A stretch of 64,000 bases of DNA from Rhodosorus marinus (GCA_029953675.1 JAMWBK010000004.1:558001-622000); one strand, 5' to 3'. Counted from the first letter of the stretch, positions 22,094 to 33,047 are shown. Notes: generated by a model not told the origin, from the letters alone. Numbers and translations are program-made.

Positions 22094-22999
22094 TTACCGA
22101 CGGTATTCGTAGCATCCTTGGTAAAGGTTAGGGTCGAGACCGCTCACGCAGAGTGGTGGCTCTCGTGGGTATGTTGTGTTGACACCCAAGCAGGTCTTAC
22201 ACCAAGGCGTCTTGTTGTGTACGCACTTCTGTGTGCATTTTTCTTGAGAAAAGTGGACTGAGCATGTGTCGGGGTACTTGGTGCACTTCCCGTTACCCTC
22301 GCTGCAGGTATTGTCAATCTCTTCCACCTTTCCTTTCCTCAACCATTCAGTTTGACCATCCAGAGAGCAGGTACTGCAGTCGGTGTCAATCACTGTCTTC
22401 AATTCCTCACACACCGGATAGCCGCTGTGTTGGCAGTTCTTCTGAAGCTTGATGGTCACGTTGGGGAAGCTGCGATCAGCGATGATGCACTTCTTCCTAT
22501 GGTCCCTGCACTGGAAGGGAAATCCTAATGGCTCTATGGCTGGAGGCAGAATAGGGTCCGAACTTGAAAGCCCGCAGTACAAGTTGACCTTCCTCAACCT
22601 ACTCTTCAATCTGCATTTCGGCGTCCTCGACACGTAGATCTTCAACTGCTTCTTGAGCACGCGCTCGACACATGAAGGGATCCCCTCGGACCATTCCACT
22701 GGGCAATTGCACATAATACAGTCCACGCCTCCCTTGCGAAGGTTGCAGGTGATGTCCACGTTGAAAATCTGCGGCGGCGCCTGCTTGACACACTGCTCCG
22801 AGCACCCAGCACAGTTGTTGCATGTTACAAGCTCACAATTCGCATTGCAGCACTGTGTGCAGCTGGAAGAATCGCAGTAGCCACTCACTGGTCCGTCCGT
22901 GAGCCCAGGGACCAGTCCCGGTACGCACTTCTCTGGCTCATAAGCGAAGGCTCCTACCGCGAATAGGGCAACCGCTAGCAAGCAGTATCCAAACTTCAT
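22094..22999 (-). CDS. 32-cysteine secreted protein, copy 2
   Basis: 301 aa from the ATG at 22999 (the GTG four codons upstream is not needed). It is identical to copy 1 except one Leu/Ile change, and very similar in DNA, including silent sites, 5' flank and 3' flank, so the duplication or a conversion event is recent. Signal peptide, all 32 mature cysteines and the three N-glycosylation sequons are kept. The TATA box is conserved upstream. Confidence 0.9.
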   Translation of the reverse strand: MKFGYCLLAVALFAVGAFAYEPEKCVPGLVPGLTDGPVSGYCDSSSCTQCCNANCELVTCNNCAGCSEQCVKQAPPQIFNVDITCNLRKGGVDCIMCNCPVEWSEGIPSCVERVLKKQLKIYVSRTPKCRLKSRLRKVNLYCGLSSSDPILPPAIEPLGFPFQCRDHRKKCIIADRSFPNVTIKLQKNCQHSGYPVCEELKTVIDTDCSTCSLDGQTEWLRKGKVEEIDNTCSEGNGKCTKYPDTCSVHFSQEKCTQKCVHNKTPWCKTCLGVNTTYPREPPLCVSGLDPNLYQGCYEYRR

Positions 23000-23106
23000 G
23001 ACGAATCTCACTTAGTATTTACCTATGTATTAAGCTGGTTTGTCTCCAACCGGCTTCTTGATGTTCACTATCTACTCTACCACCCAGCACTCAGTCGAAG
23101 CTCGGG

Positions 23107-23113
23107 TTTTATA
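23107..23113 (-). promoter_or_regulatory. TATA box of Cys-rich gene copy 2
   Basis: GGTATAAAACCCGAGC on the minus strand, same distance to the ATG as in the other copies. Confidence 0.75.
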
Positions 23114-23746
23114 CCCTTCCAACCAAGACTTCGGGACGGCATTTCCTGTCGTGATCCTGACATTTATCCGAAACTCTTACCGCAAATGCCTCAAGCCAAG
23201 GCTTGCATCGCCCTTACCCGCCTCCCCGCCATCCCTCCCCCCAGACATTTTGTGATTAAAGTTAAAACCGGCAAGATATCGCGCCCTTTTCCCCCCCCAT
23301 CTCGTTGCCAGGGGAAATGAATGAATTTGTTTCGGGGAAACAGGTCAGTGGGGTGTGGATAAAGTGCCTAATTCAACCATATTCATCAGAGCCTCCCACC
23401 CACTCCTGCCCCACTCTAGTGTAAGGGCGTTCAGCAAAACTCGCAGCTTCCGGTTTCGATGCACAGACTCTTTGATCCTGTGAAATCCACTTAAGTTTCA
23501 TTGGACAATACACGGAACTTTTGTATATTTTGTTTTAAAAATGAGCACCGTGCAAAAAAAATCAAAATGAAAACTTGGGATTGTTGACCGAAGGGCTTGG
23601 ACTGACTTCAGAGGAGAGTCTGGAGTGTATAGTGATGATTGACGATGATTACGAGGGTGGTAAGCTCCACCCGCCATGTGATATGCGTTATGATATGTTT
23701 ATCCCTAGCTTTCGGACTGTTTCTTTCAACAGAACAGAGACTGAAA

Positions 23747-23785
23747 ATGAACGAATGGTTTAATCGGAGGCTGAAAAAAAAACCC
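23747..23785 (-). mobile_element. Short LINE B 3'-end insertion
   Basis: AATGAACGAATGGTTTAATC followed by GGAGGCTGAAAAAAAAACCC, the reverse complement of the family B 3' end, interrupts block X after ACTGAAAATG. Confidence 0.75.
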
Positions 23786-23979
23786 GTGGCTATGGGGCGC
23801 GTCTTTAGAGGGCGCCTTTTTTTGGAAAGGGTTTTTGTGGAGACGTTGGTGTGTTTGGTTTGGTCTTATTCTCGTTTACAGGTTTTCAGCTGCAACCCAA
23901 TGATTTTTGTTTGAAGCGAGGACAGTCAGGGTTTTGGTTCTAGCATTCTATAGTGGCTGTGAAGTCTAGTAAAGGGTGT

Positions 23980-23992
23980 GCTAGTAAAGTCC
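23980..23992 (+). mobile_element. 13-bp micro-insertion of LINE A 3' end
   Basis: GCTAGTAAAGTCC lies between two perfect 12-bp repeats AGTAAAGGGTGT (23968-23979 and 23993-24004). Other block X copies have one copy of this word (AGCAAAGAGTGT at 30416) running straight into AATATACATTAG. Confidence 0.75.
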
Positions 23993-24499
23993 AGTAAAGG
24001 GTGTAATATACATTAGAAATGAAGCGGAGAAATGACACTGCGTCTGCGTTTTGCCTGCTACACGCTCTTAGGTTTTATTCATCCTTACCTAGCTCTTTCA
24101 CGGCTCCACAAGCGCCAAAAATCCACAGCAAACGCAAAAAAAACTCTTTAGGTAATCTCCCTTGCCAAATTAGTGCAGGAATCGGATACGTAAGCATTCG
24201 CATAGCACCGATTTCTCTTGCAACTCCTTCTCAACTCGCCTCAAAATAGTTTTCCCTACATCGTCTCACAATCCTTTCCACGTTGCTTCTAACCTTCTTC
24301 TTCGCATTACACTCCGTGTCTGAACGGGAACGACTATCACCAGGGAGAGCCAGAACACCGCCCTCTGAATGAAGAAAAGAAAAGGAGGGGGGGACCATCA
24401 CCAGACGAATAGGCAACTTCGAGACACTGTAATAATGATCTGAATTCGAACGATTTTTAAAGGTTTTTTGGGAACTTTGCACAACAGTGGTGGTTTTCC

Positions 24500-25768
24500 T
24501 GGTTTTTACTGGGCTGGGCTTTACTGGGGGGCTTTACTGGACTTTACTGGACTTTACTAGACTTTACTAGCATAGGACTTTACTAGTATAGCCTGAAGCG
24601 CTACGCAAGGCGTGAAGATGAACTAATAACTAGGGAGGGAAGCATGCAACCCCAGGCGCCGATGGCGCGCCTCGGAAAGCATGTCGCTGGAATATCGCCA
24701 AAGGGAGACACTTAAACGCCTCAAGAGCGCCAAATATTCAGTAGGATGCTCAGCAAAACATTTCCGCAACCACTCTAAACCCGACTTATCGACGTGACCA
24801 AAGCTTTCCACAATGAATGGCTGGAACCGGTGAGAGCGACCCTCAGCGCAAGGCAGACTGGCCATGCTCTCAGCATACCGTCGTTCCTTAACTCTTCGAA
24901 GGGCTGAAGCCGCGGCCCCCGGCGGCGGGCGGCTGCGGTGAGGTGGGCGCTGGCCACGGGGCAGGTAATCGCAAGGTCCACATATGTTGAGCGTCTGGCA
25001 GCAGCGTCGGAGACGAGGAGATCGGCTATACAACGGGGCGGTGCAGAGTCCGAGATTGATCTGGGCAGTTCCGACTCAACCTCAACCGTATGCCCTATCC
25101 GAGTCAAAAATTCGCTGAGGATGTACTTGAGGCGAGTGTGACACCTCGTTCGGAGACCTCTCAACAGTCCGCAAGAACCAAGGAAGTGGTAGCCACAAGC
25201 GTCAATCCGGCTCTCACATCCCTGACAGAAAGACGGCCGATTAGAGTGCCACGGAGCCTGTGGCAAACCGAGATAGATCCGTGCGGCAGAACGGAACTGG
25301 AAAGCATCGAGACGATGAATCAATGACGACGGTAGAGTGGTTAACCACAAGTGCGAGAGGTGGCCTCCCATGCCGCGGAGACGAGCGGCAGTGGTAGGCG
25401 ACGTGAGAGGAGAATTGAGCATGACTGTGTGAGCGGCACTGTGTTGGCCCCAGGTGAGGCTATGTTGAATCACATCAGCGCGGGAGCTCCACAAGCGGCT
25501 CAAACCCGGGTAGTCTGCGACAGGTGACCCGGGGCTAGCCTCTCCGTCATCGGCAAGAACTCGGTCGAGGGGAGAATCCTCAATCGCTTCAGCTCGTCCC
25601 CATAACAGCTCCCTCCAGGAACGAAAGCGGGACCGATTTGCGTCCGGCACGACGTTGCACCTCCTGAACGCGTGTTGAAGACCATCATAAATTGTCAAAA
25701 GCGGGGGCGGCAGGGTCACTGGATCCTCGTTGGTCAAAGCTCGTGCCAAGAGGCAGGCACTTCGCATC
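24500..25768 (-). mobile_element. LINE family A, 5'-truncated, one frameshift
   Basis: Reads on the minus strand from RSACLLARALTNEDPVTLPP through the knuckle (CQGCESRIDACGYHFLGSC), the RLE motif and the C-terminus LHASLPSY, then the 3' UTR and a tail of GGACTTTACT units (24500-24590). It is nearly identical to the copies at 33300, 40061 and 42628, but lacks one C in the C-run near 24925, which breaks the frame after AARRRG. Its 5' end abuts the tail of the next family A copy. Confidence 0.92.
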
Positions 25769-26335
25769 TGGAAGTACTAGCATAGCCTGAAGCGCTACGC
25801 AAGGCGTGAAAAGGAACTAAGACCTAGGGATGGAAGCGTGCAAACCCAGGCGCCGATGGCGCGCCTAGGCAAGCATGCTGATAGAATATCGCCACAGCAT
25901 GGCACTCAAACGCCGTAAAAGCGCCAAGTACTCAGTAGGATTCTCAGCGAAACATTTCCGCAACCACTCTAAACCCGAATTATCCACATGACCAAAGCTT
26001 TCCACAATGAAATGCTGGAGCCGGTGGGAGCGACCCTCGGCGTAGGGCAGACTGGCCATGCTCTCAGCATACCGTCGTTCCTTCACTCGTCGAAGAGCCG
26101 AAGCGTCTGCCCCTCGGCGGCGGGCGGCGGCCGTGAGGCGGGCGCTCGCATGTAATCGCGAGGTCAACATTTGCTGAGCGTCGGGCGGCAGGGTCTGATA
26201 CAAGAAGATCTGCGATACAGCGGACCGGCACCGTGTCCGAGACCGATCTGGGTAGTTCCGATTCCACCTCAACCGTATGCCCTACCCGAGTTAAACATTC
26301 GCTTCGGATGTGCTTGAGACGAGTGTGGCCCCCGG
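25769..26335 (-). mobile_element. LINE family A fragment, diverged
   Basis: Carries VESELPRSVSDTVPVRCIAD, LLVSDPAARRSANVDLAITC, a small deletion that shifts frame, and the C-terminal domain. Its 5' end runs into a long G-run (26329-26364). Tail TACTAGCATAGCCTGAAGCG is at the left. Confidence 0.85.
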
Positions 26336-26554
26336 GGGGGGTGGGGGGGGGTGGGGGGGAAGTTCATTGCGAATCTAGGCACCACGCTAGCCTATCTCAC
26401 ACTCTTTCATTCTTGGTCTGTCTCCTCCAACAGCCCTTGGATGATAGTCGCCTTTGGTAGTTTTGTTTTTCCCCTCCGTTTTTTTGTTTTTCAGTCTACG
26501 ACGAAGACGGGCTTCGTAGGCAGCATTCTGTTTCGGCTTTCTAGAGCTCTTTTT

Positions 26555-26680
26555 GTTCAGCGCTGTCGAGCTCGCCGAGGCGCACCACCGCCGCCTGGGC
26601 GTACATGCGCATCCCCATAGTCCCTAGTTTCCTTCAACTTCTTGCGTAGCGCATCAGGCCATGTTTGTAAAACTGCTAGT
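26555..26680 (+). mobile_element. LINE family A 3'-end fragment, old
   Basis: GAGCTCGCCGAGGCGCACCA, CGCCTGGGCGTACATGCGC and CTTGCGTAGCGCATCAGGCC match the family A C-terminus and 3' UTR. A family B-like scrap (TTTTTCCCCTCCG, TTTTTCAGTCT) lies just upstream at about 26460-26500. Confidence 0.6.
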
Positions 26681-26683
26681 ACA

Positions 26684-27350
26684 CTAGTTGCCAACAATAA
26701 AATCGTGGTACAGCGGTTTCGTTCAATTTTCTATTTGCAGTGGAAGACACTGTTGCCTCAACATTCTCGGGAAAAAGCCTCTCGCAGCCATGACCAAATG
26801 GGAGTGTACCGCTTCAATGTTTCCTTCTGCAGCTTGATTTCGTGTTCTGTTACAGGACAGGCTCAGGTTTTCCAGTGCTTTCGTCGTTTTCCTTGGTTTT
26901 ATTATGACTCAATCTGTTCTTAGTGAGAACAAACACCTTTTTCTTTGGTTTCAATGCTTACAAGTTGGTAACTTGGACATTTCCTTTTTGTGACTTTCTT
27001 CGGACAGCAAAAGGGGCATGGCGCAGAAGTCCTGTTAGCAGATGTGGTACAAATGTTAGTTTACGACAGATCTGCACCTATTGAACGCTCTCTTGAAGCT
27101 CCGCGTAAATGCCTTCTGTGTTCAGAAAAGTCTGGTATAAGGCCAGGTCGGGGACACCCATAGGTCAATCGAAAAGGCTAATAGCAAATCAAGATTCTTA
27201 TATTGACTGAACCTAGATGGAGGTTCTGTGAGTCAGATTTGGTGACGCTCAGGGCTACACTAACACAGAGCCAATGTAGTCGTCAGAAGTGATTCGTAAT
27301 TTTTCAGCTACCTGAGTATTTAGGATCAAGCCTGGGTAGGATTGAAAGAC
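26684..27350 (+). repeat. Repeat block R copy 2 and flanking unassigned DNA
   Basis: 26684-26900 matches 21075-21270 (CACTAGTTGCCAACAATA, CTCTCGCAGCCATGACC). From 26900 to 27350 I see nothing recognisable. Confidence 0.6.
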
Positions 27351-27354
27351 TTGG

Positions 27355-27666
27355 TATAATCGGAGGCTGAAAGAAAAAAACACCGAGGGGAAAAAAATGA
27401 CTAAGCGCGGCCAAGATCGCGCGCCTCCAACATCAAAGCAGCGCTCATACGCCCCAGCAAGAAACTTAAACGGGTAGACAACGAGGACAGACGGTCAGGG
27501 CGTTCACGGAACAATTCCCGAAGCCAGCGAGAACCAACGGAATGCATAAACCCAAAGCACTGAATGACCAGAGGTACCAGGCTATGAGCTAGAGCCGAAG
27601 CCCGAATGCCTGGGGAAGACAAGACCCCCGCATATTTCAACTCTTTGCGACGTCTCATATTGGCAG
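27355..27666 (-). mobile_element. LINE family B, 5'-truncated
   Basis: Minus-strand reading MRRRKELKYAGVLSSPGIRA ... LVPLVIQCFGFMHSVGSRWL ... LMLEARDLGRA, then the 3' UTR with poly-T/CCCC/GGGG and CAGCCTCCGATTATACC at 27352-27375. The C-terminal domain frame is open in this copy. Confidence 0.9.
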
Positions 27667-27699
27667 GATTAGGGTTTTTGCACAACGCTTGCATCTGCA

Positions 27700-27890
27700 T
27701 GAACGTTTTCCCTAAGTCCAAGCCAAGGATCTCAGAGCCTGGAATTGCATATACAGTGATCCTAGAAGCCATCAAGTACGGTTGCTTCGGAATTGAAGGT
27801 GCAACAAAAGCAAGAGATCTCCTACATTGGACTGGACTTTACTAGCATCTCAGCATCTCCTACATTCATACACCTGGTTTTGATAACAAT
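27700..27890 (+). pseudogene. Possible Ty3/gypsy integrase zinc-finger remnant
   Basis: The + strand reads VFPKSKPRISEPGIAYTVIL then EAIKYGCFGIEGATKARDLLHW. Spacing and words (PKS....., H/YG.FGIE....KARDLLHW) resemble the H2C2 zinc-finger entry of gypsy-type integrases, where a tryptophan-proline-glycine follows. The first His is replaced. The frame is interrupted by a 26-bp family A micro-insertion. Short and decayed, so tentative. Confidence 0.35.
27829..27854 (-). mobile_element. 26-bp micro-insertion of LINE A 3' end
   Basis: GGACTGGACTTTACTAGCAT plus six bases, the reverse complement of the family A end, lies between perfect 12-bp repeats ATCTCCTACATT (27817-27828 and 27855-27866). Confidence 0.85.
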
Positions 27891-27899
27891 CTCGCCCTT

Positions 27900-28418
27900 G
27901 GGACGGAAATGGAGATATCCATCTTTTAGTACACTTCCTTTTGGAATCTAATTTCGTCTTCTGATGGACTTCCTCAAGTTTTCGCTTTACAGTGAGTTTG
28001 AAATGAAACGAACGGGTTTATTTGGAGACTATGACCAAAAAAAAGACCAGCGCGGAGAAAAAGACTACCGAACGCGCAGAGTGTTCTTAATATTCTAAGT
28101 TAGAGAATATATCTCAGATTTAGGAGTATTGTCTTTCTTATTTATTTTTGGATTAGTTTCCAGGGACGGGTACCAGGTAGAAGTCACTGAGGGTGACGTA
28201 GAGCAAATCTTTGGCGAGACTTTGGTACTGACCGAGCCCCGGCTGTTGAAATTTTTCTCAAGGGAAGCCTCCTTCTATGTAAAGGACGAGGAGGCCAGTG
28301 GATGAATCAGACGAGAGTCGCTTTCTCAGAAGGTTCCGAACGGAACAATCTAATCTCCCGATCCGCTTTTGAGCGAGAGGCACAAACGTTTCCCTATTCA
28401 GTTCCCACCAGATGCAAT
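27900..28418 (+). repeat. Block R copy 3 and 3' flank of Cys-rich gene copy 3
   Basis: Matches 21220-21350 and then 21709-22093 without the LINE B seen there, so this is the empty-site version of that locus (GTTCTTAATATTCTAAGTTAG). Confidence 0.75.
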
Positions 28419-29324
28419 TTACCGACGGTATTCGTAGCATCCTTGGTAAAAGTTAGGGTCGAGACCGCTCACGCAGAGTGGTGGCTCTCGTGGGTATGTT
28501 GCGTTGATACCCAAGCAGGTCTTACACCAAGGCGTCTTGTTGTGTACGCACTTCTGTGTGCATTTGTCTTGAGAAAAGTGGACTGAGCATGTGTCGGGGT
28601 ACTTGGTGCACTTCCCGTTACCCTCGCTGCAGGTATTGTCAATCTCTTCCACCTTTCCTTTCCTCAACCATTCAGTTTGACCATCCAGAGAGCAGGTACT
28701 GCAGTCGGTGTCAATCACTGTCTTCAATTCCTCACACACCGGATAGCCGCTGTGTTGGCAGTTCTTCTGAAGCTTGATGGTCACGTTGGGGAAGCTGCGA
28801 TCAGCGATGATACACTTCTTCCTATGGTCCTTGCACTGGAAGGGAAATCCTAATGGCTCTATGGCTGGAGGCAGAATAGGGTCCGAACTTGAAAGCCCGC
28901 AGTACAAGTTGACCTTCCTCAACCTACTCTTCAATCTGCATTTCGGCGTCCTCGACACGTAGATCTTCAACTGCTTCTTGAGTACGCGCTCGACACATGA
29001 AGGGATCCCCTCGGACCATTCCACTGGGCAATTGCACATAATACAGTCCACGCCTCCCTGGCGAAGGTTGCAGGTGATGTCTACGTTGAAAATCTGCGGC
29101 GGCGCCTGCTTGACACACTGCTCCGAGCACCCAGCACAGTTGTTGCATGTTACAAGCTCACAATTCGAATTGCAGCACTGTGTGCAGTTGGAAGAATCGC
29201 AGTAACCACTCACTGGTCCGTCCGTGAGCCCAGGGACTAGTCCCGGTACGCACTTCTCTGGCTCATAAGCGAAGGCTCCTACCGCGAATAGGGCAACCGC
29301 TAGCAAGCAGTATCCAAACTTCAT
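28419..29324 (-). CDS. 32-cysteine secreted protein, copy 3
   Basis: 301 aa from the ATG at 29324. It keeps the signal peptide and all 32 mature cysteines, and differs from copy 2 by about eight residues: SS to SN before CTQCC, NAN to NSN, LRK to LRQ, CRD to CKD, SQE to SQD, GVNTT to GINAT and NLY to NFY. The third sequon survives as NAT and the S-to-N change creates one further sequon (NCT). Substitutions spare the cysteines, which argues for protein-level constraint. The TATA box and 5' UTR are conserved. Confidence 0.9.
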   Translation of the reverse strand: MKFGYCLLAVALFAVGAFAYEPEKCVPGLVPGLTDGPVSGYCDSSNCTQCCNSNCELVTCNNCAGCSEQCVKQAPPQIFNVDITCNLRQGGVDCIMCNCPVEWSEGIPSCVERVLKKQLKIYVSRTPKCRLKSRLRKVNLYCGLSSSDPILPPAIEPLGFPFQCKDHRKKCIIADRSFPNVTIKLQKNCQHSGYPVCEELKTVIDTDCSTCSLDGQTEWLRKGKVEEIDNTCSEGNGKCTKYPDTCSVHFSQDKCTQKCVHNKTPWCKTCLGINATYPREPPLCVSGLDPNFYQGCYEYRR

Positions 29325-29431
29325 GACGAATCTCACTTAGTATTTACCTATGTATTAAACTGGTTTGTCTCCAACCGGCTTGTTGATGTTCACTGACTAC
29401 TCTACCACCCAGCACTCAGTAGAAGCTCGGG

Positions 29432-29438
29432 TTTTATA
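29432..29438 (-). promoter_or_regulatory. TATA box of Cys-rich gene copy 3
   Basis: GGTATAAAACCCGAGC on the minus strand at the conserved distance from the ATG. Confidence 0.75.
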
Positions 29439-29739
29439 CCCTTCCAACCACGACCTCTTACTGCGAATGTCTTAAGCCAAGACTTACGTCGACCTTACCC
29501 GTTCCCCGCCATCCCTCCCCCCCAGATATTTTTGGGATTAAAGTTAAAACGGGCAAGATATCGCACTCCTCTCTCCCTTATCTCTTTCCCAGGGGAATTA
29601 GGGTCCGTTGTGGATAAACTGCTCAATTCATCCACAATAATAAAATTCTCCTACGCACTCCTCCCCCTCCCCCCTCCAGCTTCCGATTTCGATACACTGA
29701 CGTTGATTCTTTGACAGCCGCTTAACCTTCATTGGACAA

Positions 29740-32700
29740 TACACGTAATTTTCGTCTATTTTGTTTTAAAAATGAATGACGTGCAAAAGAATTCAAAAGG
29801 AAAACTTGGGATTGTTGAGCGAAGGGTTTGGGGGCTTCAGATTAGAATCTGGAGTGCATACTGTTATGATGTTGTATATTAGAGTGGCAGGCTGCACCCC
29901 TCATGTGATATATCTGATGACAGGCTTATCGCTGGCTTTCGGACCGTCTTCTAAAAACAGAAGAGACTGAAAATGAATGAAGTGTTGTGTGAAAATAGGT
30001 GTCGTGTCTCTGACGCTCGTTGGAGCACTTGGGGAGACTGCACAGGGGAGTTAAGCAGAACGGTGACACGCTGGGACAAGACCCGTGGAATACAATTTGT
30101 TTTTAGTTTTTTTTGGATTGTTGGGCAGCCTTCAGAGCAGAGATTGTGTTTGTTAGTTAGGTGGTTGGATAGGTAGCTACGTACTGCATTGTGGTCAGAA
30201 GTATTTGATACTCGAATGTGAACGAGGAGTTTTCGGTAGCTATAGGGCGTGTCTTTAGAAGCGCTTTTTTGAGGAAAAGGATTTCGCGGAGACGTTCGTG
30301 AGGTGTTTGGTTTGGTCTTATTTTGTTTACTAGTTTGCAGCGGCGCCTGACGAGTTGTTTGAAGCGAAAACACTCTGAGTTTTGGTTTTAGCATTTTCTA
30401 TTGGCTGTGAAGCCTAGCAAAGAGTGTAATATACATTAGAAACGAGGCTGCTAAATGACACTGGCCTCTGCATTTTGCCTGACACACATTCCTAGGCTTT
30501 TTCACCCTCAATACTCGGAAGCCTGGGATACCCGCTGAATTTGGAGGTTGCGTGGGGCGGTTTGCTTCAACGAAGCTATACGGATTTATAAAATACTTTC
30601 CAAAAATCAGGACGAAGGGCACGTAGGAGGTGAAGAAATCTGTCGCCTCCATTCAGGACTCTCCGAGTTTGACTAGCTACGAAATAAAATTTCAGACACT
30701 CGTATTCTTGTGCATAGCCCAGCCCCACTGAAGTAATCAGTGTCGTAACCGAAACGGTTGCTGGGTAGCTTTCTATTGCATCGTATGGCAACACGAAGTT
30801 TCTATGTCTATCCAGGGAAGGAATTCTTGCTCTGCTAAGCACTGTTAGCAGCTTGTTGGTTGTCACATTTGATGGGTGGCTGGGGAGCAGACTACGTTCG
30901 CCTTTGAAAGTTCTCAAAAATTTGGTTCCAATGGTAAACATAAAGAAAACGAGGGGGAAAGTTTTCCCTGATGATTTGAGGGGTAGGACAAAAATTAGCG
31001 CATGAATTTCACGTTCAAGGTCTCCTCCACGCGCCTTCGAATGATAAAATTTGGTGTATCAGTTGACTGTGTTGGCTCGGTGACTTTTGGCGTTATCGGG
31101 TTCGCTCTAAGACCCTTGATCTCCTCTAGCAGAGCGTATTTTGCCCCGTGTTCTGTTTGTATATGTTTTAAGGCTATGTTCGTAAAACAGCCAACCACAG
31201 AAGTGACGACATTCTTGTCGACAACTAGCCAGTTCAAGCGGGATGGGGGTTGAAGGTTTAGTCCGAGGTGGGTGGTCTGAGAACATTCAAATACTGTTGC
31301 CATTACCCAGATGTGAGTTTCAGACAGACATGGATCGTGGAAGTGAGCAATTCAACGCCTCTCAACGCCACAATTTCCTGGCATCGACGCCATACCGAGC
31401 TCTTTCACCGCTCCACAACCGCTAAAAGTCCACAACACACGCAAAAATGAAGGTCTTTAGGTAATCTCCCTTACCAATGAAGTGCAGGAATCGGATACGT
31501 AAGTAATTTCCGAGCATCGATTTCTCTTGCAACTCCTTTTCAACTCCCCTGAAAACAGTTTTCCCCTGTCGTCTCACAATCCTCTCCACGTTGCTTCTAC
31601 CCTTCTTAGCAGTACACTCCGTACCTGAACGCAAAATGGCTATCTCCAGCGGAGGCGTAAAACACCGCCTTTGGGAGAAAAAAAAAAATAGAAGGGCGGC
31701 GGCTCCCTCACTAACGAGTTCGTCAACTTCGAGACACTGTAATAATGATCTGAATTCGTCCGAGATTTAAAGGTTTTTTGAGAGCCTTGCACAACGCCTG
31801 GACGAAGGGAATTATTGGTCCTCATTAATGACCACGTTTTATTGGGTTGTGCGAAAACTTTTAAGGGGCTCTATATCGACTTCAGAGGTGTGTTGAGTCA
31901 CTTGTGAGTCATGTGAATGTGAAAGTCGATTGGGTAGTTGGGTATCTGCGTTGTACTTCTGACTGGCTACGGAACCTTTACGTAGTCCCTTTTGAAGGGC
32001 GTTTTCTCGTTTTTCTCGAAGGAGTGAGAAGAATTGATAGGTAGTCTTCAGGAATTGAATCACGTGCTCTGATGGGTTTCTTATTCTTTGACTATGGACT
32101 GGTTTTAACTTTGGGCTTCCGTGATGGATGCGTACGCGTAAGCAGAAATGATTTCACCCGTTGCGGAGTTGAGGAATATGATCCTTGAATTATCAACGGT
32201 TTCTGATTCTCGCCCGTATGACCTATTTGCTCGAAGTTAATTTTCGAGAACGTGAATAAGAAGAATTACACCTGCTGGCTGGTCGCGTTTCCCGCCCCGC
32301 TCAAGTAAGCCCATGGTTGTTTGATGACCAGTTACGTAATACGCAGAAACTATCCGCTGAAGGTCGAGCGGGGATCCGTTTCGGCTGCTATTTTCGATAC
32401 GTTTCGATTCGGCTTAGGTTAAGTACAGAATTCCCCTTCTTCCTGTTGCAGACCTGTGGCCTGTGCTACCAAACGGAAATTGAAACAAATTTTTTGAATA
32501 TTCCTCAGAACTTGAAGAGCGGTACAACTATCCCTATTCCCGTCGTCGGAGTATAGCCAGGTCATCCTGCATTGTCAAGGAAGAAGAAAAGAGCATGAAA
32601 GCCCAGGCGACGTTGGCGCGCCTCGGCAAGCATCTTGAATGAACGAATCTGTTTAGTGAACGCAGATGCACGGTTTTTTTGGTGAGATTTGCCACTTTAC

Positions 32701-32895
32701 TCGACCGCCTATCACGTGTAAGCTGGAGAATTTAATCCTGAGATTAAATTCCACGCAGAAAATAGGCCCCGTCCCTTTCACTGGAGTCAGTCAAGTTGTC
32801 CTTGGCTGTTGTCGGGAATCCGATCCAGTATTGTATTGTTGATGGGGTTTGTCTTACGCCAACATATATACGACCGTCTAACACGTTTTAACTGT
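29740..32895 (+). repeat. Repeat block X, copy 3
   Basis: Long colinear copy, largely free of LINE A insertions, useful as the empty-site reference: for example GGCTATGTTCGTAAAACAGC at 31171 is uninterrupted where copy 1 carries two LINEs. Landmarks include GGTAGCTACGTACTGCATTG (30170) and CTATCACGTGTAAGCTGGAG (32710). No intact gene. Confidence 0.75.
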
Positions 32896-32905
32896 ACGTA
32901 TGATG

Positions 32906-33037
32906 AAATGAATGAATGGTTTAATCGGAGGCTGAAAAAAAAAAACCCCGAGGGGAAAAAAAGACTAAGCGCGGCGAAGTACTCGCGCCTCCAACATCAA
33001 AGCGGCATTCATGCGCCACAGCAGGAGTGGCGCATGA
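32906..33037 (-). mobile_element. LINE family B, 5'-truncated, with 5' fold-back
   Basis: 132-bp insertion starting with GAATGAATGGTTTAATCGG. It is flanked by ACGTATGATG at 32896-32905 and 33038-33047. Its 5' end is an 11-bp perfect inverted repeat (33009-33019 with 33027-33037) that stops exactly at the target-site repeat. Confidence 0.9.
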
Positions 33038-33047
33038 ACGTATGATG

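Larger units (their letters stand above)
23300..24490 (+). repeat. Repeat block X, copy 2 (shortened)
   Basis: Colinear with the start of copy 1 (AGCACCGTGCAAAA, GATTGTTGACCGAAGGGC) and then with its GTAATATACATTAGAAATG, CAGGAATCGGATACGTAAG and GACACTGTAATAATGATCTG parts, with internal losses. It carries two LINE micro-insertions. Confidence 0.7.
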
